Program-made: the position numbers and the translations under genes
Source: Erythrobacter litoralis HTCC2594
Lineage (GTDB): Bacteria > Pseudomonadota > Alphaproteobacteria > Sphingomonadales > Sphingomonadaceae
Direction of reading: 5' to 3'
DNA: 64,000 nucleotides
Assembly (NCBI RefSeq): GCF_000013005.1
Contig: NC_007722.1
Span: forward strand, 2,237,501 to 2,301,500
The notes under the pieces: generated by a model
The model's input: the letters and a program-made list of their open reading frames with translations, nothing else
Told to the model about the DNA's origin: nothing
Databases searched by the model: none
Shown: positions 1-8,078 of the stretch, piece after piece
How positions within the stretch are numbered: the first letter of the stretch is position 1
Layout of the letters: every line of letters starts with the position of its first letter

Positions 1-917
1 CGCGCCGCCGTGCCGCGCGCCTTGAGGTCGGCAAGCACGAACTGGGTGTTCTGGAAATCCCAGATCGTCTGCCCGAAGGCCTTGCGTTCTTTGACGTATT
101 CGAGCGTCACTTCGAGCGCTTTCTCAATGCCGGTGGCCGCGCCCATCGCGATCACCAGCCGCTCCTGCGCCAGTTCGCCCATCAGCTGATAGAAACCCTT
201 GCCTTCGACCCCGCCGAGCACGTTTTCAGCCGGAACGAAGACATTGTCGAAGAACAGCTCCGACGTATCGGCAGCGTCCAGCCCGATCTTGTCGAGCTTC
301 TTGCCGCGCTGGAAGCCTTCCGCGCCTTCGGTTTCCAGCAGCATCAGCGAGATGCCCTTGGCGCGCTCGTTCGGGTCGGTCTTGGCGACGACAACGATGA
401 AGTCCGCCGTCTGGCCGTTGGAGATATAGGTCTTGGCCCCGTTGATGCGGTAACCGTTGCCGTCCTTGAGCGCGGTCGTGGTGATGCTCTGCAAATCGCT
501 GCCGACACCCGGCTCGGTCATGGCGATTGCGCTGACGAGCTCGCCGGTCACAAGCTTGGGCAGGTATTTCTTCTTCTGCTCCTCGGTGCCGTGACGCACG
601 AGGTAGGGCAGGATGATGGTGTTGTGCAGGCTGGCGGCGAAGCCATCGACGCCGTGCTTGGCCTGCTGGTCGATCACCACCATGTCATGACGGAAATCGC
701 CGCCGTGGCCGCCATATTCTTCGGGCACGGAAACGCCGAGCAAGCCTGCCGCGCCCGCCTCGTTCCAGAACTCGCGCTCGACCTGCCCCTCTTCGCGCCA
801 TTTCTTGACGCGCTTCTCCGGCGCATGCTGCTGGTAGAACTTGCCGACGGCATCGGCGAAGATCGAAATCTCTTCGTCTTCCATGAATTCGGGCTGGGGT
901 ACGTCGATGGCGGGCAT
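1..917 (-). CDS. Acyl-CoA dehydrogenase, C-terminus beyond the window
   Basis: This FAD-dependent enzyme of the acyl-CoA dehydrogenase family introduces the alpha-beta double bond into an acyl-CoA and passes electrons to electron-transfer flavoprotein. About 305 residues are visible, starting MPAIDVPQPEF, and the frame runs off the left edge without a stop. The family signature AMTEPGVGSD, which contacts flavin and substrate, is readable, followed by a beta-domain segment and ELAQERLVIA at the start of the C-terminal helical domain. The ATG lies about ten bases after GGAG. The gene diverges from the hydrolase at 1042. The catalytic glutamate region is outside the window, so substrate chain length cannot be judged. 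Confidence 0.9.
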   Translation of the reverse strand, partial: MPAIDVPQPEFMEDEEISIFADAVGKFYQQHAPEKRVKKWREEGQVEREFWNEAGAAGLLGVSVPEEYGGHGGDFRHDMVVIDQQAKHGVDGFAASLHNTIILPYLVRHGTEEQKKKYLPKLVTGELVSAIAMTEPGVGSDLQSITTTALKDGNGYRINGAKTYISNGQTADFIVVVAKTDPNERAKGISLMLLETEGAEGFQRGKKLDKIGLDAADTSELFFDNVFVPAENVLGGVEGKGFYQLMGELAQERLVIAMGAATGIEKALEVTLEYVKERKAFGQTIWDFQNTQFVLADLKARGTAA

Positions 918-1041
918 GGGTGTGGTCCTCTCCAGTATTTAGATGTTGCGTCGCACCGTATCATGTCGGTAGCGGACCGCAACGCATTCCAAAGGCCGTA
1001 AAACACGCGGCGCATGGCAGGACAGGCATGGACCGCAGCTC

Positions 1042-1917
1042 ATGGATTTAATCGGCCCCACTTCGCAGAGCTTCATCAGCCAGCGCACCAAGCTGCACTA
1101 CGCCGATTGGGGCAATCACGATGCCCCGCCGCTGATCCTGTTGCATGGCGGTCGCGATCACTGCCGCAGCTGGGACTGGATGGCGGAGAAGCTGCGCAAG
1201 AACTGGCACGTGATATGCCCCGACCTGCGCGGCCATGGCGACAGCGAGTGGACCAATACCGGGGTCTACCAGGTCAGCGGCTATGTCTACGATCTGGCGC
1301 AGCTGATCCACCAATTGGAACTCGCGCCCGTCACCATCGTGGCGCATTCGCTCGGCGGCAATATCGCCACGCGCTATGCCGGGCTTTACCCTGAGAACTT
1401 GCGCAAGCTGGTCGCCATCGAAGGGCTCGGGCCGAGCCCCAAGGTGATGGACAAGATGGCGGAAACGCCGTGGTACGAACACCGCAAGCAATGGATGGAG
1501 AAGAAGCGCGACGCTTCATCGCGCCTGCCGCGCCGCTACGACACGTTCGAATCCGCGCTCGACCGGATGCACGAAGCCAACAGCTATCTGAGCCGCGAGC
1601 AGGCCGAGCACCTGACCCGCCACGGTACGATCCGCAACGAGGACGGCACCTGGAGCTGGAAGTTCGATCCGCACCTGCACGCCTGGCCGCCCCACGACCT
1701 GACCCATGCGCAGATCGAGGAACTATGGGGCCGTGTGAGCTGCCCAACCTTGCTGGTCTATGGCAATGACAGCTGGGCTTCGAACCCGGAGAAAGACGGG
1801 CGGATGAAGCACTTCGGCGACAACGTCAGCGTCAGCGCCTACGATCGCGCCGGGCACTGGGTGCATCACGACCGGTTCGATGATTTCCTCGCCGAGGTCG
1901 AAGCTTTCATCGCCTAG
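1042..1917 (+). CDS. Alpha/beta-fold hydrolase
   Basis: This 291-residue protein is a soluble alpha/beta hydrolase with no signal peptide. The oxyanion-hole segment LLHGGRD is near residue 35. The nucleophile elbow AHSLGG puts the catalytic serine at 103. The acid is probably D243 (YGNDSW) and the histidine H272 (AGHWVHHD). A cap region lies at about 130-225. The order and spacing match esterases, haloalkane dehalogenase-like and C-C hydrolase members, and the substrate cannot be told from sequence. It diverges from the acyl-CoA dehydrogenase across 124 bases and is followed after 48 bases by the TPR-sulfotransferase on the same strand, so the two may be co-transcribed. Confidence 0.85.
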   Translation: MDLIGPTSQSFISQRTKLHYADWGNHDAPPLILLHGGRDHCRSWDWMAEKLRKNWHVICPDLRGHGDSEWTNTGVYQVSGYVYDLAQLIHQLELAPVTIVAHSLGGNIATRYAGLYPENLRKLVAIEGLGPSPKVMDKMAETPWYEHRKQWMEKKRDASSRLPRRYDTFESALDRMHEANSYLSREQAEHLTRHGTIRNEDGTWSWKFDPHLHAWPPHDLTHAQIEELWGRVSCPTLLVYGNDSWASNPEKDGRMKHFGDNVSVSAYDRAGHWVHHDRFDDFLAEVEAFIA

Positions 1918-1965
1918 GGCCTCATCGATTGACTACGCTGTTCCCGACAACCATAGCGACGCGCC

Positions 1966-3426
1966 ATGGCTTCGGGACCTTCCGACATACTTCGGCGTGC
2001 GCAGGCGCTGATCCAGTCCGGGCGCCCCGGCGAGGCGGTCGATGTACTGCTTGCGGCGGAACGCGCTGCACCCCTCGGCCCTGATGCGCAGCGGATGCTG
2101 GTGCAGGCGCTGAGCCAGAGCGGCGACCTCCACACGGCAATGGACCGGCAGCTGTCGCTGGTGCCGCAGGATGTAGCCGCTAGCGACGCGCAGGGCCGCG
2201 CCGATGCGCTGGCGGCGGCGCAGCTCGCCCAGCTGGCGATGAACTACGAACAATCGGCCGGGATCGCACGACAGCTGGTCGCCCGCGATCCGCTCGACCT
2301 CGATGCCGCGGGCCTGCTTGCGACGCTGGAGCTGTGGCTCGACGGGCCGGAGCGCGCGCAGGACGTGCTGGCCGCCGTCGTCGATCGTCCCGATGCGCCG
2401 CCGCATTTACTGGCCGAAGCCCTCGCCTATGCGAGCGAGCCGAGCCCGCGACTGGTCGAGCGGATCGAGCCGGAATCGCAAAATACCGGCCTGCCAGCTC
2501 AGGCCCGCGCCGACCTGTTGCTGGCGCTGGCGCAGTATCATGACCGGCAGGGCGAAGCCGAGCAGGCCTGGGAGCTCGCCGAACAGGGCAATGCCCTCGC
2601 CCCGGCGCGGCAGCAGCAGGACTGGAACGGCGTACTCGCCATCCATCGCCAGCTTTACCGGGCGATGGAGCCGGTCGGCGAGGTGGATGGGCCCCGGCAT
2701 GTCTACCTGATCGGCACGCCGCGCTCGGGCCAGTCGCTGCTGCAGTCCATGCTGGCGGCTTCGCCCGACGTCGGATCGCTCGGCGAGCGCGGCGCGCTGC
2801 TTCAGCATGTCCTGTTTCGCAGCGGGCTGATCGCACAGATGCCGTCCGGACAGCGCGCGGATTACTATCGCCAGCTTCACGAATCGGATCGGCGCGGCAT
2901 CGCGCGGCAGGTGGGCGAACCGGCGATCGTGGTCGACAAATCGCCGCTACACCTGCCCGTCGCAGGAAGCATCGCCCGCATTCATCCCGGGGCGGTATTC
3001 GGTGCCGTCCTGCGCGACCCGGCCGACACGGCGCTTTCGATCTGGCTGCGCAGCATGCCTCCCGTCTATGACTACGCCAACAGTCTCGATGCCATCTTTG
3101 CCCATCTCGATTTCGCGCTCGATGCCCTTGCCGCGTGGCGCGAGGAGGGGATCGACGTCCGGTTGATGGAGCACGCCGAATTGATCGAGGAGCCCGCGCA
3201 GTTCGGCGAAGCTCTCGCCGCGTGGCTTGACATCGACTGGAGCCCGGAATTCCTCGACCCGCAGCGCCGCACCGCGCCGGTCGCGACCTTCAGCGCCGCT
3301 CAGGTGCGGCAGCCAATTTCGCCCAAGGTGGCGCGCGGAGCGGCGCCCTATGCCGAACGGCTGGAGCCGTGGGCGGAACAGATCGAGACGCTGTCGGAGA
3401 AGACCGCCGAGCTCCTCGGCGGGTAA
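1966..3426 (+). CDS. TPR-repeat sulfotransferase family protein
   Basis: This 486-residue protein has alanine- and leucine-rich helical repeats of TPR type over about residues 5-235 and a PAPS-dependent sulfotransferase-like domain from about 245. The 5'-phosphosulfate loop reads TPRSGQSLLQ at 251-260, where related proteins usually have a PRSGTT-type loop. The 3'-phosphate site RDPADTALS follows at 350-358. TPR-sulfotransferase fusions are common in alphaproteobacteria, usually with unknown acceptors. No signal peptide or membrane segment is seen. It converges on the PhyH-type oxygenase with 22 bases between the stops. The domain call is firm, while catalytic activity and acceptor are uncertain. 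Confidence 0.8.
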   Translation: MASGPSDILRRAQALIQSGRPGEAVDVLLAAERAAPLGPDAQRMLVQALSQSGDLHTAMDRQLSLVPQDVAASDAQGRADALAAAQLAQLAMNYEQSAGIARQLVARDPLDLDAAGLLATLELWLDGPERAQDVLAAVVDRPDAPPHLLAEALAYASEPSPRLVERIEPESQNTGLPAQARADLLLALAQYHDRQGEAEQAWELAEQGNALAPARQQQDWNGVLAIHRQLYRAMEPVGEVDGPRHVYLIGTPRSGQSLLQSMLAASPDVGSLGERGALLQHVLFRSGLIAQMPSGQRADYYRQLHESDRRGIARQVGEPAIVVDKSPLHLPVAGSIARIHPGAVFGAVLRDPADTALSIWLRSMPPVYDYANSLDAIFAHLDFALDALAAWREEGIDVRLMEHAELIEEPAQFGEALAAWLDIDWSPEFLDPQRRTAPVATFSAAQVRQPISPKVARGAAPYAERLEPWAEQIETLSEKTAELLGG

Positions 3427-3448
3427 GCCGCAGAATTGAGCGCGCGTC

Positions 3449-4330
3449 TTACCGCGCGAGCACCCGCCTGGGATGCATGCCGTCGACATAGCCCATGAAG
3501 GGTGGATGGATACCGTAGCCGAGTAGTTCCTGCACGCGCTCGGGCAGCAGCGCCGCTTTCTGCGGCGGCACGGCCAGCAGTTGCTGCTCGAGCGGGCGGC
3601 ACCAGCCCTTGCAGAATTGCGGCGTGACGATCAGCCGCCGGTCGTGCGAGGTGTTGGCCCCGCCGCGATGCCACAACGTGCCCTTGGCGATCATCAGCGA
3701 GCCGGGCGGCATCGTCGCTTTGATGGCATCGGGATGCGTGCCCGCCCCACCGGCCTTGTCAGTCTTGCCGGTAAGGAAGTCGTCGGGGCCGGAGGCGCCT
3801 TCCGGTCGTTCGTCGCCCCACAGGTGGCTGCCCGGAATGATCTCGGTCGCGCCGTTTTCCGCCGTCGTCTCGGTCAGCGACCAGAAGGTCGAGAGGCTCA
3901 GCGGCGGACGCGGGCGCGGCAGGTCGCAATGGCTGTCGTCGAAATGCCACGGCTGCGCGGTCTCGCCCGGCAGCAGGTTGATGGCGAGGCAGGCATAAAG
4001 CAGCATCGAACGACCCAGTTCGCGCTCCCCGAAAGCCAATTGCAGCGGATGCGTGACGAGGTCGGCGAAAACCGGGTCTTTGGCCAACATGCCGTAGATG
4101 CGATTGGAATCCGCGCCTTCGAAATTGTTACGCCCGCGCACATCCTGGTCGAGCCAGACCCGCAACGCTTCGACCTGCCGCGACAGAGCAGCATCGTCGA
4201 GCACGCACTCGAAAATCACATAGCCCTCGCGGTCAAATTGCTCGAACCAGTCATCAAGCGAACGATCGCCGAGCCAACGCCCCACGTCGTCCGGATTCTC
4301 TGCGAGTGCGGTGCGAGCCTTTGTGGCCAT
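3449..4330 (-). CDS. Phytanoyl-CoA dioxygenase (PhyH) family protein
   Basis: This 293-residue member of the PhyH branch of non-haem Fe(II)/2-oxoglutarate oxygenases keeps the facial triad: H129 and D131 in WHFDD, and a distal histidine in LWHRGG at 221. An arginine at 231-232 (SHDRRL) is in place to bind the 2-oxoglutarate carboxylate. Length is normal for the family, and there is no export signal. It probably hydroxylates an acyl or small hydrophobic substrate. The neighbouring acyl-CoA dehydrogenase and hydrolase fit lipid metabolism but do not identify the substrate. The start lies just downstream of the nusG terminator, so it has its own transcript. Confidence 0.85.
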   Translation of the reverse strand: MATKARTALAENPDDVGRWLGDRSLDDWFEQFDREGYVIFECVLDDAALSRQVEALRVWLDQDVRGRNNFEGADSNRIYGMLAKDPVFADLVTHPLQLAFGERELGRSMLLYACLAINLLPGETAQPWHFDDSHCDLPRPRPPLSLSTFWSLTETTAENGATEIIPGSHLWGDERPEGASGPDDFLTGKTDKAGGAGTHPDAIKATMPPGSLMIAKGTLWHRGGANTSHDRRLIVTPQFCKGWCRPLEQQLLAVPPQKAALLPERVQELLGYGIHPPFMGYVDGMHPRRVLAR

Positions 4331-4376
4331 ATTTCTCTCCTGCCGCGCAGGATGCCACAGCTCAGTGGGCGCGCCA

Positions 4377-4403
4377 ACAAAAAGGGCGCCGCAGCGGGCG
4401 CCC
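4377..4403 (-). terminator. Rho-independent terminator of secE-nusG
   Basis: A 7-bp GC stem (GGGCGCC at 4384-4390 with GGCGCCC at 4397-4403) and a six-base loop are followed, read on the minus strand, by a run of five T. It lies 27 bases past the nusG stop and before the next minus-strand gene, so it ends the secE-nusG transcript. Confidence 0.85.
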
Positions 4404-4429
4404 TCTCGTGTCTCGCAATAGTGCAGAGG

Positions 4430-4966
4430 CTATTTGACCAGCTCGACCTGTTCGAACTCGAGCTCGACCGGCGTTGCACGGCCGAAGATCGAGACACTGA
4501 CTTTGACCTTGGCCTTGTCGAAATCGAGCTCTTCCACCACGCCGTTGAAGCTGGCGAAGGGCCCGTCGAGCACCTTGACCTGGTCGCCGATCTCGTAATC
4601 GACCTGGATGTCTTTCTTGGGCGCGGCCTTGGCCTCTTCGACACCGCCGAAATAGCGCGCGGCCTCCTTCTCGGAAATCGGCTGCGGCTTGTTGTTGTTG
4701 CCGAGGAAGCCGGTCACCTTGGGGGTGTTCTTGACCAGGTGATAGATATCATCGGTCATCTGCAGCTTGGCGAGGACATAGCCGGGCATGAACTTGCGCT
4801 CGGTCTGCACCTTCTTGCCGCGCTTGATCTCGGTCACGGTCTCGGTCGGGACCTCGACTTCCTCGACGCCGTCGGACAGGCCGAGCCGGTCGGCCTCGGC
4901 GATAATCGCATCGCGGACCTTGTTCTCGAAGCCGGAATAGGCGTGGATGATGTACCAGCGTGCCAT
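4430..4966 (-). CDS. nusG: Transcription termination/antitermination protein NusG
   Basis: NusG binds RNA polymerase and couples elongation to Rho or ribosomes. The 178-residue product has the NGN domain at the N-terminus (MARWYIIHAYSGFENKV, then ERKFMPGYVL near 57-66). A C-terminal KOW domain (GDQVKVLDGPFASFNG) starts near residue 125. Length and domain order are standard. The ATG follows AGGA at a good distance. It lies 29 bases after secE on the same strand, the usual bacterial pair, and a clear hairpin terminator follows the gene. Confidence 0.98.
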   Translation of the reverse strand: MARWYIIHAYSGFENKVRDAIIAEADRLGLSDGVEEVEVPTETVTEIKRGKKVQTERKFMPGYVLAKLQMTDDIYHLVKNTPKVTGFLGNNNKPQPISEKEAARYFGGVEEAKAAPKKDIQVDYEIGDQVKVLDGPFASFNGVVEELDFDKAKVKVSVSIFGRATPVELEFEQVELVK

Positions 4967-4995
4967 CGAATATCCTGTAAAGAAGTGGGCTAGGC

Positions 4996-5232
4996 TCAGG
5001 CCAGCGTCAGCAGCCAGCGCACGATCGCGCCGAATGCGGAATCGATCGCGAGGAAGAACAGCGAGAGGATGATGACCATGATGCCGACGAAGATTGCCGT
5101 GCGGATGGTTTCTTCGCGGGTCGGCCAGACGACCTTGGACGTCTCGCTACGCACCTGGCGAACGAATTCGCCGGGCGATGTCTTTTTCTTGGGTGCCTGT
5201 TCGGCCATAGCCGCTCTCGCTTCTCGAATCAT
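4996..5232 (-). CDS. secE: Preprotein translocase subunit SecE
   Basis: This is the essential small subunit of the SecYEG channel. The product is 78 residues, or 70 if translation begins at the internal ATG at 5208 (MAEQAPKKK). The upstream ATG at 5232 has GGAAGG in front and cannot be excluded. The conserved amphipathic segment ending SKVVWPTREE is followed by one transmembrane helix (about residues 47-70) and a short tail, the usual single-span form. It is paired with nusG. The tRNA-Trp often found beside secE is here 3.1 kb upstream on the same strand, with four other genes in between. Confidence 0.96.
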   Translation of the reverse strand: MIREARAAMAEQAPKKKTSPGEFVRQVRSETSKVVWPTREETIRTAIFVGIMVIILSLFFLAIDSAFGAIVRWLLTLA

Positions 5233-5442
5233 TCTCTTGCCTTCCGGGTAGGTCTCATCGCCGTCCCGAGCGAGGCTGGGAAGGGCAGATAAGGCTCCGA
5301 TGTCGGAAAGCCCGACCGCATCTAATGTTGCGCGAGGCCAAAAGCAAGACGCTTGGGAGGTGACGGAAAATCCCGTTGCAGCACCGGCACCTTGCCCCTA
5401 GCGTGCGCGACATCAAACGGGACGCATGAGGGGGAGCCAAGA

Positions 5443-6960
5443 GTGGCCGCTGCAGAAACCGGGTCGACCAGTCTGATCGACCAAGTCACCAACGTATCCG
5501 ATTTCATCTGGGTCGGCACGTGGAACGGGGTGGAAGTCCTCCCCTTCCCGCCGATGACCATCGTCCTGCTGGGTATCGGCCTATGGATCATGGTCGGTCT
5601 CAAGTTCTACCCGATCGTCAAGCTCGGCAGCGCCTTCAAAGGGCTGTTCGCCGGACGCAAGGGCTCGGGAGACGGGGAAATCTCGCCCTTCGCCGCACTT
5701 TCGACCGCGCTCTCGGGGCAGGTCGGGACGGGCAATCTGGCCGGTGTCGCGACCGCCATCGCGCTGGGTGGGCCGGGCGCGATCTTCTGGATGTGGATCA
5801 CCGCGCTGTTCGGCATGGCACTCGCCTTTGCAGAGGGCAGCCTCGCCATCCGCTATCGTGAGCGCACCAGCGACGGCGTGCTGCGCGGCGGGCCGATGAC
5901 CTACATCATGATGGGCCTAGGCCCGAAATGGACCTGGCTGGCGATCCTGTTCTGCCTCGGCACGCTGTTTTCGGCCATGGTCACGGGCAATTCGATCCAA
6001 GCCAATGCAATCGCCGACGGCATGAACGAACTGTTCGGTATCGAGGAATGGATGGGCGGGCTGATCACCGCGATCCTCGTCTTCATCGTCATCGTCGGCG
6101 GCATCAAGTCGATCGGTTCGGTGGCGGAGAAGGTCATTCCCTTCATGGCGGCGTCCTATATCGTCATGGCGCTGATCGCCCTGATCCTCAATTTCGGCGA
6201 CCTGCCGGAAACCTTCGCGCTAATCTTCAACGGCGCGTTCAACCCGCAGGCGGCGACCGGCGGCTTCGTCGGCGCGGCCATCATCCTCGCCATCCGTGCC
6301 GGTGTCGCACGCGGCCTGTTCTCCAACGAGGCGGGCCAAGGCTCGACCGCTATCGCCCACGCCGTCGCGCAGACCAACGATCCCGAACAGCAGGGCCGCA
6401 TGGCCATGCTCGGCACCTTCATCGACACGATAGTGATCTGCACCATGACAGCGCTGGTAATCCTGACCGTTGAAGGCCAGTTTACCGGTGGCGGCGAAGC
6501 GGTACGCCATGCGTGGAATTCGGACCTCACAGGGTTCGCGATGACCAGCGGGGCTTTCGCAGCCGCGTTCCCGGTCGAAATCTTCTCGATCCCGATCGGT
6601 ACACTGATCGCTTCGACCGCGCTGATCCTGTTTGTTTTCACGACCTTGCTGACGTGGAGTTATTACGGCGAACGCGCGATCACCTTCATGTACGACCGTA
6701 TCCCCGGCTCGAGCCGCGGCGGCGAGAAGATCCTGCACATGGCGTGGCGCGTGCTGTGGTGTGTGGTGATCTATATCGGCTCCACGCAGGACCTCGAACT
6801 GGTCTGGCGCTTGGGCGACATTTCGAACGCTGCAATGGCGCTGCCCAACCTGCTGGCGCTTGCGCTGCTCAGCGGCGTCGTGTTCAAGCTGGCCAAGGGT
6901 CAGAAAGATGCGGGCAGGACCTTCACCGCCGATACGCCCGAAGAGCCGGAGGAATATTAA
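5443..6960 (+). CDS. Alanine/glycine:cation symporter (AGCS family)
   Basis: This inner-membrane carrier imports alanine or glycine with sodium or protons. The signature SGQVGTGNLAGVATAI and the following GGPGAIFWMW are conserved, and about ten hydrophobic helices can be drawn. I chose the GTG at 5443 because GGGGGAG stands seven bases upstream. It gives 505 residues starting with the family-like hydrophilic AAAETGSTS. The in-frame upstream extension lacks a ribosome-binding site. It diverges from secE and ends in a strong hairpin terminator, so it is probably monocistronic. No glycine riboswitch was recognised in the 210-base leader. Confidence 0.92.
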   Translation: MAAAETGSTSLIDQVTNVSDFIWVGTWNGVEVLPFPPMTIVLLGIGLWIMVGLKFYPIVKLGSAFKGLFAGRKGSGDGEISPFAALSTALSGQVGTGNLAGVATAIALGGPGAIFWMWITALFGMALAFAEGSLAIRYRERTSDGVLRGGPMTYIMMGLGPKWTWLAILFCLGTLFSAMVTGNSIQANAIADGMNELFGIEEWMGGLITAILVFIVIVGGIKSIGSVAEKVIPFMAASYIVMALIALILNFGDLPETFALIFNGAFNPQAATGGFVGAAIILAIRAGVARGLFSNEAGQGSTAIAHAVAQTNDPEQQGRMAMLGTFIDTIVICTMTALVILTVEGQFTGGGEAVRHAWNSDLTGFAMTSGAFAAAFPVEIFSIPIGTLIASTALILFVFTTLLTWSYYGERAITFMYDRIPGSSRGGEKILHMAWRVLWCVVIYIGSTQDLELVWRLGDISNAAMALPNLLALALLSGVVFKLAKGQKDAGRTFTADTPEEPEEY

Positions 6961-6993
6961 CCCTCCGCCGCTAAGGCGCCGACACCACCAAGA

Positions 6994-7034
6994 ATGAAGG
7001 GGCCGGAACGCGCTAAGCGTCCCGGCCCCTTTTT
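6994..7034 (+). repeat. Left copy of a 41-bp direct repeat flanking the M23 gene
   Basis: This segment aligns without gaps to 7759-7799, with five mismatches in 41 positions. Both copies contain a terminator hairpin. The left copy ends the AGCS gene and the right copy ends the M23 gene, so the peptidase gene lies between direct repeats. Confidence 0.8.
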
Positions 7035-7037
7035 TTG
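6999..7037 (+). terminator. Rho-independent terminator of the AGCS symporter
   Basis: A long GC stem (6999-7012 with 7017-7029, one internal mismatch) is followed by eight T at 7030-7037. The hairpin and its flank recur 765 bases downstream with 36 of 41 positions identical. Confidence 0.9.
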
Positions 7038-7163
7038 GCACTGCCGCCCTCCGGGGATCTGATAAAACGAAGATCGACTCGCCGAACCGGCGCGAAATCC
7101 TTATTATATCTGACTTCGTAACTGAAAAGGGATTTGAAGAGTCGCAATAGAGGGAGGGAGACC

Positions 7164-7730
7164 ATGGAACAATTTACGAGTTTCTATCGAGATACGCCAC
7201 GTGAACTGGTCGATCTCCCGACCGGTCTGACTTTTCCTGTGAAGTACGCGATAATCCGCCGAAAGGTCGTGAACAACACCTTCGGCATGGTTCGACGGAA
7301 CAGCGATGGTTCGAAGCGACCGCATCAGGGCTGGGACTTTTATGCTCCGCCGAGGTACCGCTGCTATGCCATCGCCGACGGTGAGATTGCGGCAATTAGG
7401 ACGCGGGGCGCTTATGGAAAACAGATCATCCTCCACTTCACTCACGATTTGATGGACGATGGCGTTCAAGACACGCTGTACGCGGCCTATTGCCATCTCG
7501 ACGCAATCCACGTCGCCGTCGGGCAACAGGTGTCGAAGGGCGAACACATCGGTCATTGCGGCGATTCCGGGAACGCGAGCGGCATGATTGGGACGGACGC
7601 CCACCTTCACTTCGAAATTCGCACCCATCTGAACGTCGGGCGCGGCTTGTCGCGTCGGATATCGCCCTTGGCAGTATTCGGCGAATATCCGATCCGGACG
7701 ATTATGGTCACCGATCCGGCGCTGCTTTAG
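7164..7730 (+). CDS. M23-family metallopeptidase without signal peptide
   Basis: M23 (lysostaphin/LytM-type) zinc peptidases usually cut peptide cross-links in peptidoglycan. This 188-residue protein keeps the ligands: H and D in RPHQGWDFYA (about residues 54-58) and the HxH of AHLHFEIR near 150. The beta-strand core with GYxH-like YCHLDAIHVAVGQ and KGEHIGHCG between them is complete. Start at 7164 is set by AGGGAGGGAG directly upstream. There is no signal peptide, membrane helix or LysM domain, which is odd for a cell-wall enzyme. Base composition looks lower in GC than the neighbours. It may be a transferred gene, a secreted effector exported by other means, or a non-wall M23 protein. Confidence 0.8.
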   Translation: MEQFTSFYRDTPRELVDLPTGLTFPVKYAIIRRKVVNNTFGMVRRNSDGSKRPHQGWDFYAPPRYRCYAIADGEIAAIRTRGAYGKQIILHFTHDLMDDGVQDTLYAAYCHLDAIHVAVGQQVSKGEHIGHCGDSGNASGMIGTDAHLHFEIRTHLNVGRGLSRRISPLAVFGEYPIRTIMVTDPALL

Positions 7731-7758
7731 CCTGCAAGCCGCAATGCTCACCGCCACG

Positions 7759-7799
7759 ATGAAAGGGCCGGGACGCGTTATGCGTCCCGGCCCCTATTT
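7759..7799 (+). repeat. Right copy of the 41-bp direct repeat
   Basis: It matches 6994-7034 at 36 of 41 positions, with differences mainly in the loop and at one stem pair. See the left copy for meaning. Confidence 0.8.
7765..7799 (+). terminator. Terminator after the M23 gene
   Basis: A perfect 12-bp stem (GGGCCGGGACGC at 7765-7776 with its complement at 7782-7793) and a five-base loop are followed by CTATTT. The T tract is weaker than in the left copy. Confidence 0.8.
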
Positions 7800-7827
7800 G
7801 CTGGCGAACCTCTTGGTGCTTGGTGGC

Positions 7828-7977
7828 TCAGTTAAAACCCAGCAAACGCGAAAAAAATCCTGGCTGCTCCATTGGCTGGATCGGACCGTGCTTCATAAAG
7901 CGCTGCGATGCATCGCTATATGGGCGCGGTTGGACCCAGCGGTCCGGGCGGCTGCTTCGGTAGGACAAGTTCGACAT
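7828..7977 (-). CDS. 49-residue conserved small protein, paralogue A
   Basis: This short gene encodes 49 residues: start MSNLSYRSSRPD, middle PRPYSDASQRF, end SRLLGFN. It follows an excellent ribosome-binding site (GGAGG, five bases before the ATG). It is a paralogue of the gene at 8079-8228, with 32 of 49 residues identical and no gap. The invariant core includes SSRPD-x-W, PRPYSDAS, RFM-x-HGPIQ, M-x-QP and RL-x-G. The divergence between copies, with conserved length and start signal, argues that both are translated and under selection. There is no signal peptide or membrane helix. The protein is proline-, serine- and arginine-rich with a short hydrophobic C-terminus. I do not recognise a function. 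Confidence 0.8.
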   Translation of the reverse strand: MSNLSYRSSRPDRWVQPRPYSDASQRFMKHGPIQPMEQPGFFSRLLGFN

Positions 7978-8078
7978 GGTTTCCTCCATGAATCAATGCC
8001 CTCCGTCCGACTATCAAATGATCGCCTCCCGCGAGGGTTCCCGGACCATCGGCGCGCCTGCGCCTGACGGTATGACGA

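Noticed and set aside
3581..4993. Open frame of 470 codons on the plus strand
   Set aside because: It lies opposite the PhyH gene and nusG and crosses the nusG terminator, so it is a shadow.
5233..5442. Glycine riboswitch before the AGCS symporter
   Set aside because: Considered because such riboswitches can precede these transporters. The conserved aptamer sequences were not found.
7744..8067. Plus-strand frame of 107 codons after the M23 gene
   Set aside because: It runs through the terminator and antisense to small protein A, and its translation is compositionally random.
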